8,909 nucleotides of DNA from CAZRRV01 sp045660865 (GCA_045660865.1 JAZREP010000003.1:1-8909), one strand, 5' to 3'. Counted from the stretch's first letter, positions 1 through 6,619 are shown. Program-made: numbers and translations. The notes: generated from the letters alone by a model not told the origin.

Positions 1-1
1 C

Positions 2-232
2 CGTCATACACCTTTCTTTAACAACTATCGTCCCCAGTTCTATTTCAGAACAACCGACGTTACCGGCGTAATTTCTTTGCCCGCAGGCGTAGAGATGTGC
101 ATGCCTGGTGATAACGTAGAGATGGACGTAGAGCTCATCACACCTATCGCAATCGAAGAAGGTCTTCGTTTCGCTATTCGTGAGGGTGGCCGTACAGTTG
201 GTTCCGGCGTTGTAACCGCTATCAACAACTAA
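2..232 (+). CDS. tuf: Elongation factor Tu, C-terminal part (5' end outside window)
   Basis: These are the last 76 residues of EF-Tu, the GTPase that delivers aminoacyl-tRNA to the ribosome in the cytoplasm. The reading frame opens with RHTPFFNNYRPQFYFRTTDV and continues through MPGDNVEMDVELI to the near-invariant LRFAIREGGRTVGSGVV, which is the family's domain III, the beta barrel that contacts tRNA and EF-Ts. The stop TAA is at 230-232. The GTPase domain and domain II lie upstream of the window, so the true start cannot be given. A terminator follows 17 nt after the stop, so this is the last gene of its transcript, and the next gene (pnp) converges on it. Recognition is certain; whether this is the only tuf copy in the genome cannot be seen. 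Confidence 0.98.
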   Translation, partial: RHTPFFNNYRPQFYFRTTDVTGVISLPAGVEMCMPGDNVEMDVELITPIAIEEGLRFAIREGGRTVGSGVVTAINN

Positions 233-248
233 TTATCTACAAATAAAA

Positions 249-278
249 ACAACCGAGGATTTCCTCGGTTGTTTTTTT
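249..278 (+). terminator. Intrinsic terminator of tuf
   Basis: A 10-bp perfect stem (249-258 with 263-272) closes a 4-nt ATTT loop and runs straight into a run of T at 272-278. It lies 17 nt after the EF-Tu stop and points in the same direction. This is a textbook Rho-independent terminator. Confidence 0.95.
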
Positions 279-285
279 ATTGCGC

Positions 286-319
286 AAAAAAAGGTCTAGG
301 CAATTGCCTAGACCTTTTT
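286..319 (-). terminator. Intrinsic terminator of pnp, potentially bidirectional
   Basis: A 14-bp perfect inverted repeat (288-301 with 306-319) surrounds an AATT loop. Read on the minus strand, the hairpin begins 2 nt after the pnp stop and ends in seven T (complement of 286-292). The plus-strand side also has five T (315-319), so it can stop leftover transcription from tuf as well. With the tuf terminator just before it, the convergent junction is doubly closed. Confidence 0.93.
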
Positions 320-321
320 AA

Positions 322-2508
322 TTATTTATGGTTGTCTTTGCGAGGGCGGAAGCCTTTGCGGTTGTTAGATTTGCGGGGAGCTTCATCCTCAACTTCCTCA
401 GCAACTGCGCCTTCAATCTCAATCAAAGCATCACGGCGGGAAAGATTGAGTCTGCCTTGGTCGTCAATCTCGGTTACCTTAACAATAACCTCATCTCCAA
501 CGTTAACAACATCTTCAACCTTTTCAACACGCTTAACATCCAGCTTGCTGATATGAACAAGACCTTCTTTACCTGGTGCAATTTCAACGAATGCGCCGAA
601 GCTCATCAAACGGGTAACAATACCCTTGTAAACTGCGCCGATTTCGGGGTCATTTGCGATAGTTTCAATAATCATTATTGCACGCTTTGCGTTGTCAATA
701 TCAAGTGCGGCAACAAAAACACGGCCGTCTTCTTCAATATTGATTGTACAATCACATTGCTCTTGCAACTTTTGAATAACTTTACCTTGCTTACCGATAA
801 CATCACCAATTTTATCGGGGCTGATTTGGGTTGAAAGCATTTTAGGAGCATAGGGTGAAAGCTCAGCTCTAGGCTCTGCGATAACCGGCAACATAATTTC
901 ATCAAGAATGTAATTACGAGCCTTGTGGGTCTTAGCGAAAGCCTCTTTAATGATTTCAGGTGTAAGACCATGTACTTTCAAGTCCATCTGGATTGCTGTG
1001 ATACCATTTTTGGTACCTGCAACCTTAAAGTCCATATCTCCGTAGAAATCTTCAAGACCTTGAATATCAACCATTGTCATAAAGTCGCCGTCATCGCCTG
1101 TAATCAAACCGCAGGAGATACCGGCAACAGGAGCTTTAATCGGAACGCCTGCAGCCATCAAAGCCAATGTGGAGCCGCAAACAGAACCCTGAGAGGTAGA
1201 ACCGTTAGAAGAAAGAACCTCAGAAACTACACGGATAGCGTAGGGGAATTCGTCTACCGAAGGAATAACCGGTAACAAAGCACGCTCAGCTAATGCACCG
1301 TGACCGATTTCACGACGGCCGGGGCCACGTGAAGGCTTGGTTTCACCTACAGAGTAAGAGGGGAAATTGTAGTGGTGAATATAACGCTTTTCAACATCCT
1401 CATCCAAACCATCTAAACGCTGTGCCTCGCTAACTGATGCTAAAGTAGCAATAGATAAAACCTGTGTTTGACCACGGGTGAACATACCGGAGCCGTGTAC
1501 ACGGGGTAATAAATCAACCTGAGCATTTAAAGGACGGATTTCATCAATACCACGTCCGTCAACACGTTTCTTTTCGTTCTTGAGCCAATCACGAACAACG
1601 TGCTTTTGAACAAGATACATAATCTCGTCAAGTTTTGCTTCTTTTCCTTCAAACTGGCTGTCAAACTTCTCGTGAACAGCAGCATAAATAGGAAGCAAAG
1701 CAGCGTCACGTACGAGTTTATCATCAGTATCAAGAGCCTTTTTAACATCCTCAATACAGAAAGCTTCAATCTCTGCCATAATTGCCGGGTCGGGGTCGTT
1801 TGACTCAAAAGTAAACTTGGGTTTGCCGATTTCAGCAACAATACCGTTGATGAAAGCAACAACTTCCTTATTAACCTCATGCGCTTTCATAATTGCGTCA
1901 AACATAGTGTCATCGTCAATTTCGTTTGCGCCTGCTTCAATCATAGCAACTAATTCTGCGGTAGAAGCAACGGTAACATCCATCTCACTTTTTGCACGCT
2001 GCTCCAAAGTCGGGTTGATAACAACCTCACCATCAACTAAACCAACCTTAACACCGCTGACAGGACCTGCCCACGGAATATCGGAAATAGCAATAGCAGC
2101 CGAAACACCAATCATAGCAGTAACTTCGGGACTGCAATCGGGGTCAACCGACATAACAGTAGCAACAACAGAACAATCGTTGCGCATATCCTTGGGGAAA
2201 AGGGGACGGATAGGACGGTCGATACAACGAGAGGTCAAAATAGCCTTCTCGCTGGGACGGCTCTCTCTACGCTGGAAGGAACCGGGAATGCGACCAACCG
2301 CATAAAGTTTTTCTTCATAGTCAACTGAAAGAGGGAAGAAGTCTACACCCTCACGAGGTTTAGCAGAAGCAGTTACATTACACAAAACTACAGTTTCACC
2401 ATAGGTAGCCATAACCGAAGCGTTTGCTAATTGAGCCATTTTTCCGGTTTCAAGCTTTAAAGGTCTGCCTGCCAATGTGGTTTCATAAACCTTGTAATTT
2501 TCAAACAT
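322..2508 (-). CDS. pnp: Polyribonucleotide nucleotidyltransferase (PNPase)
   Basis: PNPase is a trimeric cytoplasmic 3'-to-5' exoribonuclease that uses phosphate to degrade RNA to nucleoside diphosphates and can run in reverse. At 728 aa it is full length. Domains in order: first RNase PH core (about 10-140, with YEEKLYAVGRIPGSFQRRE at 64-82), all-helical linker (about 145-310), catalytic second RNase PH core (about 315-550), KH RNA-binding domain (about 558-615, GKQG loop at 572-575), S1 domain (about 623-692) and a short basic tail rich in Lys and Arg. The catalytic core shows the phosphate-binding SNGSTSQGSVCGS stretch (434-446) and GDMDFKV (490-496), whose Asp residues bind the metal. 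ATG at 2506-2508 is preceded by GGAGG at 2517-2521, 8 nt away, and the N-terminus matches the family. It is downstream of rpsO, the conserved rpsO-pnp pairing. In E. coli PNPase represses its own mRNA through a leader hairpin; the structured leader here allows something similar, but that is inference. Confidence 0.98.
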   Translation of the reverse strand: MFENYKVYETTLAGRPLKLETGKMAQLANASVMATYGETVVLCNVTASAKPREGVDFFPLSVDYEEKLYAVGRIPGSFQRRESRPSEKAILTSRCIDRPIRPLFPKDMRNDCSVVATVMSVDPDCSPEVTAMIGVSAAIAISDIPWAGPVSGVKVGLVDGEVVINPTLEQRAKSEMDVTVASTAELVAMIEAGANEIDDDTMFDAIMKAHEVNKEVVAFINGIVAEIGKPKFTFESNDPDPAIMAEIEAFCIEDVKKALDTDDKLVRDAALLPIYAAVHEKFDSQFEGKEAKLDEIMYLVQKHVVRDWLKNEKKRVDGRGIDEIRPLNAQVDLLPRVHGSGMFTRGQTQVLSIATLASVSEAQRLDGLDEDVEKRYIHHYNFPSYSVGETKPSRGPGRREIGHGALAERALLPVIPSVDEFPYAIRVVSEVLSSNGSTSQGSVCGSTLALMAAGVPIKAPVAGISCGLITGDDGDFMTMVDIQGLEDFYGDMDFKVAGTKNGITAIQMDLKVHGLTPEIIKEAFAKTHKARNYILDEIMLPVIAEPRAELSPYAPKMLSTQISPDKIGDVIGKQGKVIQKLQEQCDCTINIEEDGRVFVAALDIDNAKRAIMIIETIANDPEIGAVYKGIVTRLMSFGAFVEIAPGKEGLVHISKLDVKRVEKVEDVVNVGDEVIVKVTEIDDQGRLNLSRRDALIEIEGAVAEEVEDEAPRKSNNRKGFRPRKDNHK

Positions 2509-2521
2509 TTTTTTATCCTCC

Positions 2522-2693
2522 GTAAATTATTTATTCACGGTCTAAGCGGTTTAGCAATAAACTCGCAGTTTCTTGGTTAGAAGCTGTCAGTTCACTGCTA
2601 ACACATACAAAGACCGTAGAAAACTAAAATAAGTTTCCGAAAATAACGGAAACAGGGCAGACCCCTAAAGGAGTCCGCCCGTTTTTCGCATAC
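2522..2693 (-). promoter_or_regulatory. Structured rpsO-pnp spacer / pnp leader
   Basis: This 172-nt spacer contains several complementary arms for the minus-strand RNA. From the rpsO side: an 11-bp hairpin with a UUUA loop (arms 2670-2680 and 2655-2665), a perfect 7-bp hairpin (2647-2653 with 2633-2639), then a long-range 7-bp pairing (2611-2617 with 2537-2543) that encloses a 6-bp stem (2596-2601 with 2551-2556) and a small 5-bp hairpin (2567-2571 with 2559-2563). The first hairpin includes two G-U pairs that become A-C mismatches on the other strand, so it is built for the minus-strand transcript. The first two hairpins lack a clean run of T behind them, so full termination is unlikely. 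I found no convincing separate pnp promoter here. Role in pnp control is inferred from position and from known rpsO-pnp operons. Confidence 0.6.
2655..2680 (-). other. 11-bp hairpin after rpsO
   Basis: Arms of 11 nt flank a UUUA loop, 13 nt after the rpsO stop codon. All 11 positions pair in the minus-strand RNA (nine Watson-Crick, two G-U). The sequence after it on the minus strand is only moderately T-rich (TGTTTCCGTTATTTT), so it is better read as a leaky terminator, 3'-end stabiliser or processing site than as a full stop before pnp. Confidence 0.7.
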
Positions 2694-2957
2694 TTACTTA
2701 CGAATACCAAGTCGCTTAATGATTGCGCGGTAACGCTCAATGTCTTTCTTAGTGAGGTAGGCAAGAAGATTTCTTCTGTGACCAACCATCTTTAAAAGAC
2801 CACGGCGAGAATGATGGTCCTTAGAGTGTACTTTCAAGTGCTCGGTCAATTCGTTGATACGGAATGTGAGAAGAGCAATTTGTACCTCAGGAGAACCGGT
2901 ATCGCCTTCATGAGTAGCGTACTCAGCGATAATCTTATCCTTTTGTTCTTTAAGCAT
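2694..2957 (-). CDS. rpsO: 30S ribosomal protein S15
   Basis: S15 binds a three-way junction in the central domain of 16S rRNA early in 30S assembly. The 87-aa product is the family's usual length and shows the hallmark stretch KDHHSRRGLLKMVGHRRNLL (47-66), together with TGSPEVQIALLTFRI (20-34) and the C-terminal KRLGIRK. The frame stays open upstream to an earlier ATG at 2999, but I chose the ATG at 2955-2957: it gives the standard S15 N-terminus and has a GAGGTG ribosome-binding site (2964-2969) 6 nt before it. The extra 14 residues of the longer version overlap the leader. It is the first gene of an rpsO-pnp transcript with its own promoter. S15 proteins commonly repress their own mRNA by binding the leader; that the leader here does so is inference. 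Confidence 0.98.
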   Translation of the reverse strand: MLKEQKDKIIAEYATHEGDTGSPEVQIALLTFRINELTEHLKVHSKDHHSRRGLLKMVGHRRNLLAYLTKKDIERYRAIIKRLGIRK

Positions 2958-2963
2958 TGTTTT

Positions 2964-2969
2964 CACCTC
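2964..2969 (-). promoter_or_regulatory. rpsO ribosome-binding site that fixes the start
   Basis: GAGGTG on the minus strand lies 6 nt before the ATG at 2957. The in-frame upstream ATG at 2999 has no comparable site, so this element decides the start. Confidence 0.85.
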
Positions 2970-3051
2970 GTTTAAAATAGTCCGCCGTGTACCAAGCAAA
3001 GGGTAGGTGAACTCCCAAAGGGCTTACTCCCAGAGCATAGTATACGGTAGC
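2970..3051 (-). promoter_or_regulatory. rpsO leader RNA, possible S15 autoregulatory structure
   Basis: Between the predicted transcription start (about 3051) and the ribosome-binding site, the minus-strand RNA has two outer arms, 3040-3047 and 2985-2992, that pair at 7 of 8 positions. They enclose two near-tandem units: 3016-3031 and 2997-3016, both of the form GGGAGT-spacer-CCCTTTG. Because each GGG/CCC pair could pair within its own unit or with the neighbour, two folds are possible. S15 leaders in other bacteria mimic the 16S junction that S15 binds; I infer a similar role from position and complementarity, without a match to a known leader class. Confidence 0.5.
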
Positions 3052-3057
3052 CAAAAT

Positions 3058-3086
3058 AGTATATCACATAAATACCCAAATGTAAA
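3058..3086 (-). promoter_or_regulatory. Promoter of rpsO-pnp
   Basis: On the minus strand: -35 TTTACA (3081-3086), a 17-nt spacer, and -10 TATACT (3058-3063). Both boxes differ from consensus at one position and the spacing is optimal. It sits 8 nt past the rnfB stop codon, so rpsO-pnp can be made independently of the rnf operon. Expected start is near 3051. Confidence 0.88.
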
Positions 3087-3093
3087 GAAAAAT

Positions 3094-3873
3094 TTACAAA
3101 ATAGATTTTTTAGGGCAACTTTCAGCGCATTTGCCGCAATTTGTGCAGTTTTCGGGGTTAATAACGGCTAAATTGTTTTGTACTGAAATGGCATCAAATT
3201 CGCAGGTCTTTGCACATTTGCCGCAAGCAATACAACTAACCTTGCAAACCTTATTAGCCATAGCACCCTTATCCTTGTTTGAACAGTAAACCCAAATGCA
3301 TTGAGAATAAGGCTTTAAAGAGATTATACCCTTTGGGCAAGCTTTAATACAAGCGCCGCAGGCAACACATTTTTCGGGGTCTATTACTGCTTTGCCGTCA
3401 ATTATGTGAACAGCATCATACAAGCAGGCTTTAACACAGTCACCAAAGCCTAAGCATCCGTATTTACACTCTTTTGTACCACCGTAAAGCATATTAGCGG
3501 CTGCACAGCTGTTTATACCTTTATAATCCATTTTGTTCTGCACATTTTCGCAGTTTCCGTTGCAGTTAACAACGGCAATCTGTTTATCAATCGCAGTAGC
3601 AGTAACACCCATTATAGCGCTGATTGCTTCTGTTGCTGCCTGTCCGCCAGGAGCGCAAAGGTTTGTTGCGCATTCGCCCTTTGAAACAGCCTCAGCATAA
3701 CCGTCACAACCGCTGTAACCGCAAGCGCCGCAATTAGCACCGGGCAGTTGTTCGCGCACTTTTTCAACGCGTTCATCAACGGGTACAGCCATAACTACCG
3801 AAGCAATAGAGAGTCCCAAACCGGCAATCAGACCAATTGCTAATACGATTATTATTGGTATTAGTATTTCCAT
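3094..3873 (-). CDS. rnfB: Rnf complex subunit RnfB, ferredoxin-type electron entry protein
   Basis: RnfB accepts electrons from reduced ferredoxin on the cytoplasmic side and passes them into the complex. The 259-aa product has one N-terminal membrane anchor (about 3-28), then the RnfB/Fes cluster motif ANCGACGYSGCDGYAEAV with Cys 48, 51, 56 and 73. A Cys-rich tail follows with four more four-Cys sets: 136/140/146/150, 169/172/175/179, 214/217/220/224 and 243/246/249/253. That allows at least five [4Fe-4S] clusters, arranged as two bacterial-ferredoxin-like pairs after the first domain, as in clostridial RnfB. ATG at 3871-3873 has AAGGAGG (3882-3888) 8 nt before it, and 13 nt separate it from rnfA. 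It is last in the rnf operon; no terminator follows it before the rpsO promoter. Confidence 0.97.
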   Translation of the reverse strand: MEILIPIIIVLAIGLIAGLGLSIASVVMAVPVDERVEKVREQLPGANCGACGYSGCDGYAEAVSKGECATNLCAPGGQAATEAISAIMGVTATAIDKQIAVVNCNGNCENVQNKMDYKGINSCAAANMLYGGTKECKYGCLGFGDCVKACLYDAVHIIDGKAVIDPEKCVACGACIKACPKGIISLKPYSQCIWVYCSNKDKGAMANKVCKVSCIACGKCAKTCEFDAISVQNNLAVINPENCTNCGKCAESCPKKSIL

Positions 3874-3886
3874 CTAAGCCACCTCC

Positions 3887-4462
3887 TTATGCAATTCCGG
3901 CAAAGCCGAGGAAGGATAGCGCAACAATAGAGGCTGAAATTAAGGTTATGGGAAGACCTTTTAGGCATTCCGGAATATCAGCAGCCTCAAGTTTTGAGCG
4001 CACACCGGCAAAAATGAACATAGCTACCAAGAAACCAATACCTGCACCAAGTGCGTTAAAAATAGCCTCTAAAAATGTTAAGTTTTTAGTGAAATGCAGG
4101 ATGGTAATACCAAGCACGGCGCAGTTAGTAGTAATAAGTGGCAGATATATTCCAAGAGCGGAATACACAGGGGGCATATACTTTTTAAGCACAATCTCAA
4201 CTAGTTGTACTAAAGCCGCAATAATTAGAATAAATACAATAGTTTGTAAATATTCCAGCCCTGCAGGTACCAAAAGATAAGCATAAATAGGATAGGTTAC
4301 CAAGGTTGAAATAAGCATTACAAAAATTACGGCAAGGCTCATACTCATAGCGGTATTGACCTTTTTGGATACACCTAAGAAAGGACAAATACCCAAGAAC
4401 TTAGCAAGCACCATATTTTCTGTTAAAATGCCGGCAAGAAGAATTCCAAGTAACTTTGTCAT
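3887..4462 (-). CDS. rnfA: Rnf complex membrane subunit RnfA
   Basis: RnfA is an integral membrane subunit that pairs with RnfE. Structures of Rnf and the related Nqr complex show the pair holding a [2Fe-2S] cluster within the membrane, between conserved Cys residues. The 191-aa protein is almost wholly hydrophobic, with six expected membrane segments. It has both conserved cysteine sites: Cys26 in KFLGICPFLGVS and Cys114 in LPLITTNCAVLG. Length is normal for the family (about 190 aa). Its ATG overlaps the TGA of rnfE (ATGA at 4459-4462), with AAGGAGG at 4470-4476, 7 nt upstream, inside rnfE. The overlap suggests coupled translation, which fits equal amounts of the two partner subunits. Confidence 0.97.
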   Translation of the reverse strand: MTKLLGILLAGILTENMVLAKFLGICPFLGVSKKVNTAMSMSLAVIFVMLISTLVTYPIYAYLLVPAGLEYLQTIVFILIIAALVQLVEIVLKKYMPPVYSALGIYLPLITTNCAVLGITILHFTKNLTFLEAIFNALGAGIGFLVAMFIFAGVRSKLEAADIPECLKGLPITLISASIVALSFLGFAGIA

Positions 4463-5127
4463 TGAGCATCCTCCTTACATCCGTCGCAAGCCTGGCAATT
4501 GCCACAGCCGGTAGCAGTTACGGGCTTTTTGCCCATTTTCTTGGCTAAGGCGTTAGTAAGAGCTACAATAACACCGAAGACAAAGAAGCCGCCGGGCGGT
4601 AAAATCATAATCAGCATAGGATTAGCTGACAATGGGGTGTTTAGACCAAAAATTGTTCCTGAACCGATAAGCTCACGAATTGCACCCATAAGGGTAAGTG
4701 CCGCTGTAAAGCCTGCTCCCATGCCAATAGCATCAAGTACAGAAAGCAAAGGTCCGTTTTTAGAAGCAAACATTTCAGCCCTAGCTAAAATGATACAGTT
4801 AACAACAATCAGCGGTAGGTAAATACCCAGCGCCTTGTCAATGTCGGGCAAAAATGCTTTTACAAGCATTTGCACAACCGTAACAAAGCCCGCAATAATG
4901 GTGATAAAAGCAGGAATTCTGATTTTATCTGGAATTACATTTCTAAGTAGTGAAATAACAAGGTTAGAACCAATCAGTACCAGTGTTGCTGCCACACCCA
5001 TACCGATACCGTTTATGGCAGCGGTAGTGATTGCAAGAGTAGGGCAGGTGCCTAAAATCAGTCGCAGAGTAGGATTCTCTTTTATTAAACCGGCAGTTAA
5101 TACTGATAAGTATTTTTTGTCTTTCAT
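4459..5127 (-). CDS. rnfE: Rnf complex membrane subunit RnfE, with Cys-rich tail
   Basis: RnfE is the membrane partner of RnfA and a homologue of it. The 222-aa protein has the family's N-terminus (LIKENPTLRLILGTCPTLA, 14-32), six expected membrane segments, and both conserved cysteines: Cys28 in GTCPTLA and Cys111 in LPLIVVNCIILARAE. The usual RnfE core ends near residue 200. Here it is followed by a short tail with four evenly spaced cysteines, 208/211/214/217 (CX2CX2CX2C), ending in KEDAQ. Such a tail could bind a metal or Fe-S cluster, but that is inference. ATG at 5125-5127 has AAGGAG at 5137-5142, inside the end of rnfG. It starts 4 nt after the rnfG stop and overlaps rnfA by 4 nt. Confidence 0.97.
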   Translation of the reverse strand: MKDKKYLSVLTAGLIKENPTLRLILGTCPTLAITTAAINGIGMGVAATLVLIGSNLVISLLRNVIPDKIRIPAFITIIAGFVTVVQMLVKAFLPDIDKALGIYLPLIVVNCIILARAEMFASKNGPLLSVLDAIGMGAGFTAALTLMGAIRELIGSGTIFGLNTPLSANPMLIMILPPGGFFVFGVIVALTNALAKKMGKKPVTATGCGNCQACDGCKEDAQ

Positions 5128-5131
5128 TATC

Positions 5132-5689
5132 CTACTCTCCTTTCACTAATGTATATAGTTCTAAAGCAGTATTTACAGCTTTGGTTACGCCGTTTGAGGT
5201 TATAGTAGCACCCGTTAAGGCTTGAATTTCATCGCCTTGTGCAGATTTACTTGTCTGCAATTTGCCGCTTTTACCTCTAAACTGTTCTTTAAATTCTGGC
5301 TTTGCTGCGTTTTGGCCAAGGCCAACAGTTTCGCCCGAAACATCTAAAACCTCTACTGCAATTATTTTTCCGTCTGTGTTTACAGCAGTCATTACTGATA
5401 CAACACCGCCGTATCCGTTCTGCTCGGTGGTAAATATGTAACCTTTTACTAAGCCGTCAGTCTGGGCGGTAAAATAGGTGTAATCAGTATCCTTTAATGT
5501 AACAGTTTGTTCGGTGTAGGTATCTGCTTTGCAAATACGGTTCATTGCTTCGGATTTTTGCTGTTCTGAAAGAAAAGCGATTTTATCCGCCGTTAAAAGG
5601 TTCGTACCTGCAAGTGCTGCCGCAATAACCAAACAAATTATACTTAAAACAGCGGTGGCTTTTAATATCTCTTTGATATGTTTTTTCAT
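5132..5689 (-). CDS. rnfG: Rnf complex subunit RnfG, covalent FMN protein
   Basis: RnfG is a membrane-anchored subunit whose FMN-binding domain lies outside the cytoplasmic membrane and carries FMN attached by a phosphoester bond to threonine. The 185-aa protein has one N-terminal membrane segment (about 11-32) followed by a soluble domain with GYGG (92-95), DVSGETVGLG (116-125; the family usually reads ETPGLG) and the flavinylation motif LTGATITS, with Thr162 the expected attachment site. Its start overlaps the rnfD stop (ATGA at 5686-5689), with GGAGGG at 5696-5701. Length is normal for clostridial RnfG. A flavin transferase (ApbE) is needed to attach the FMN; none is encoded in this window. 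Confidence 0.96.
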   Translation of the reverse strand: MKKHIKEILKATAVLSIICLVIAAALAGTNLLTADKIAFLSEQQKSEAMNRICKADTYTEQTVTLKDTDYTYFTAQTDGLVKGYIFTTEQNGYGGVVSVMTAVNTDGKIIAVEVLDVSGETVGLGQNAAKPEFKEQFRGKSGKLQTSKSAQGDEIQALTGATITSNGVTKAVNTALELYTLVKGE

Positions 5690-6615
5690 TTTGCACCCTC
5701 CGTTCCAAAGGGTTTGCGTCTGGTAATCTTGTTGATATGCGGCACCAATAAATTCATTAACAGAATAGCAAAGGATGCGCCCTCAGGCAGATTACCGAAT
5801 TGACGAATTGCAAAAGTGATTAATCCACAGCCGATACCGTAAATCAACTTTCCGTTAAATGTGTAGGGCGAGGTTACATAGTCAGTAGCCATAAAGACAG
5901 CTGCCAAAATTAAACCGCCGCTTAAAACTGCTTTTAGAGGGTCAGCGCCAACACATAAACTTAGCAAAGCAACTGTTCCTATAAAAGATAAAGGTATAGT
6001 GGGGGTTATAACCTTGCGGAAAACTAAGTAAGCGCCGCCTGCTAAAAGTAACAGGGAACAGACCTCACCAATACAGCCGCCGTTAAGACCTAACAACAAC
6101 TCACGGTATGAAAAGTTATCATATCCCGCTGTAAGTGGGGTAGCGGTGGAAACGGCATCTAAATTCTTTGTGTACCAACCGAAAGGCTCTGCCCAAGTAG
6201 TCATAGCAACAGGGAAGGAAACGGTTAATACTATTCGTGCCGTAATAGCAGGGTTGGCAAAGTTTTGACCTAATCCGCCAAACATTTGCTTTACAATAAT
6301 AATGGCAATAGCACTTCCTAGGGCCGTCATCCATATCGGTACCATCGGTGATAAGTTCATACCAAGTAAAAGACCAGTTACAATGGCAGAACCATCACTA
6401 AGAGTATTTGGTTTTTTGAAAATCAGGTTCCATATATACTCACTTAGAACGGCAGAAAGCACGCTAACCGCCAAAAGTATTGCGGCACGTGGTCCAAAAA
6501 TGGCAATACCTGCAACAGCCGCAGGCAAGAGAGCAAAGATAACATCCAGCATTATACCGCCGGTTGAGTCACCGCTTCTAAGATGCGGTGAGGAAGAAAC
6601 AGTTAATCTTTCCAT
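5686..6615 (-). CDS. rnfD: Rnf complex membrane subunit RnfD, covalent FMN protein
   Basis: RnfD is the large membrane subunit, homologous to NqrB, and is implicated in the ion path. The 309-aa protein starts with MERLTVSSSPHLRSGD, the family's typical N-terminus. It has GGLGQNFANPAITAR (113-127), many hydrophobic helices and FMATDYVTSP (241-250). The covalent FMN site is DAVSTATP (153-160), so Thr159 should carry the flavin; the widespread motif is SGAT, here STAT. The open frame extends 14 codons further to an ATG at 6657, but that would lie inside rnfC and lacks family similarity. ATG at 6613-6615 has AAGGAG (6623-6628) 7 nt upstream, embedded in the last codons of rnfC, with 4 nt between the genes. 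Confidence 0.97.
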   Translation of the reverse strand: MERLTVSSSPHLRSGDSTGGIMLDVIFALLPAAVAGIAIFGPRAAILLAVSVLSAVLSEYIWNLIFKKPNTLSDGSAIVTGLLLGMNLSPMVPIWMTALGSAIAIIIVKQMFGGLGQNFANPAITARIVLTVSFPVAMTTWAEPFGWYTKNLDAVSTATPLTAGYDNFSYRELLLGLNGGCIGEVCSLLLLAGGAYLVFRKVITPTIPLSFIGTVALLSLCVGADPLKAVLSGGLILAAVFMATDYVTSPYTFNGKLIYGIGCGLITFAIRQFGNLPEGASFAILLMNLLVPHINKITRRKPFGTEGAK

Positions 6616-6619
6616 GCTA

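Noticed and set aside
328..834. 168-codon plus-strand frame opposite pnp, and other long frames opposite pnp and rnf
   Set aside because: They lie antisense to well-conserved genes, match no family I recognise and have no initiation signals; they are shadows of the coding frames.
2547..2576. Possible separate pnp promoter (TTGCTA with TAAATA about 18 nt downstream on the minus strand)
   Set aside because: Both boxes are weak, and the region is better explained as the pairing arms of the leader.
2955..2999. Longer rpsO starting at the ATG at 2999
   Set aside because: The extra 14 residues do not fit the S15 family, lie in the structured leader, and lack a ribosome-binding site; the ATG at 2957 has one.
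3081..3098. Possible rnfB terminator (TGTAAA/TTTACA hairpin)
   Set aside because: Only 6 bp and almost all A/T, without a T run behind it; one arm doubles as the rpsO -35 box.
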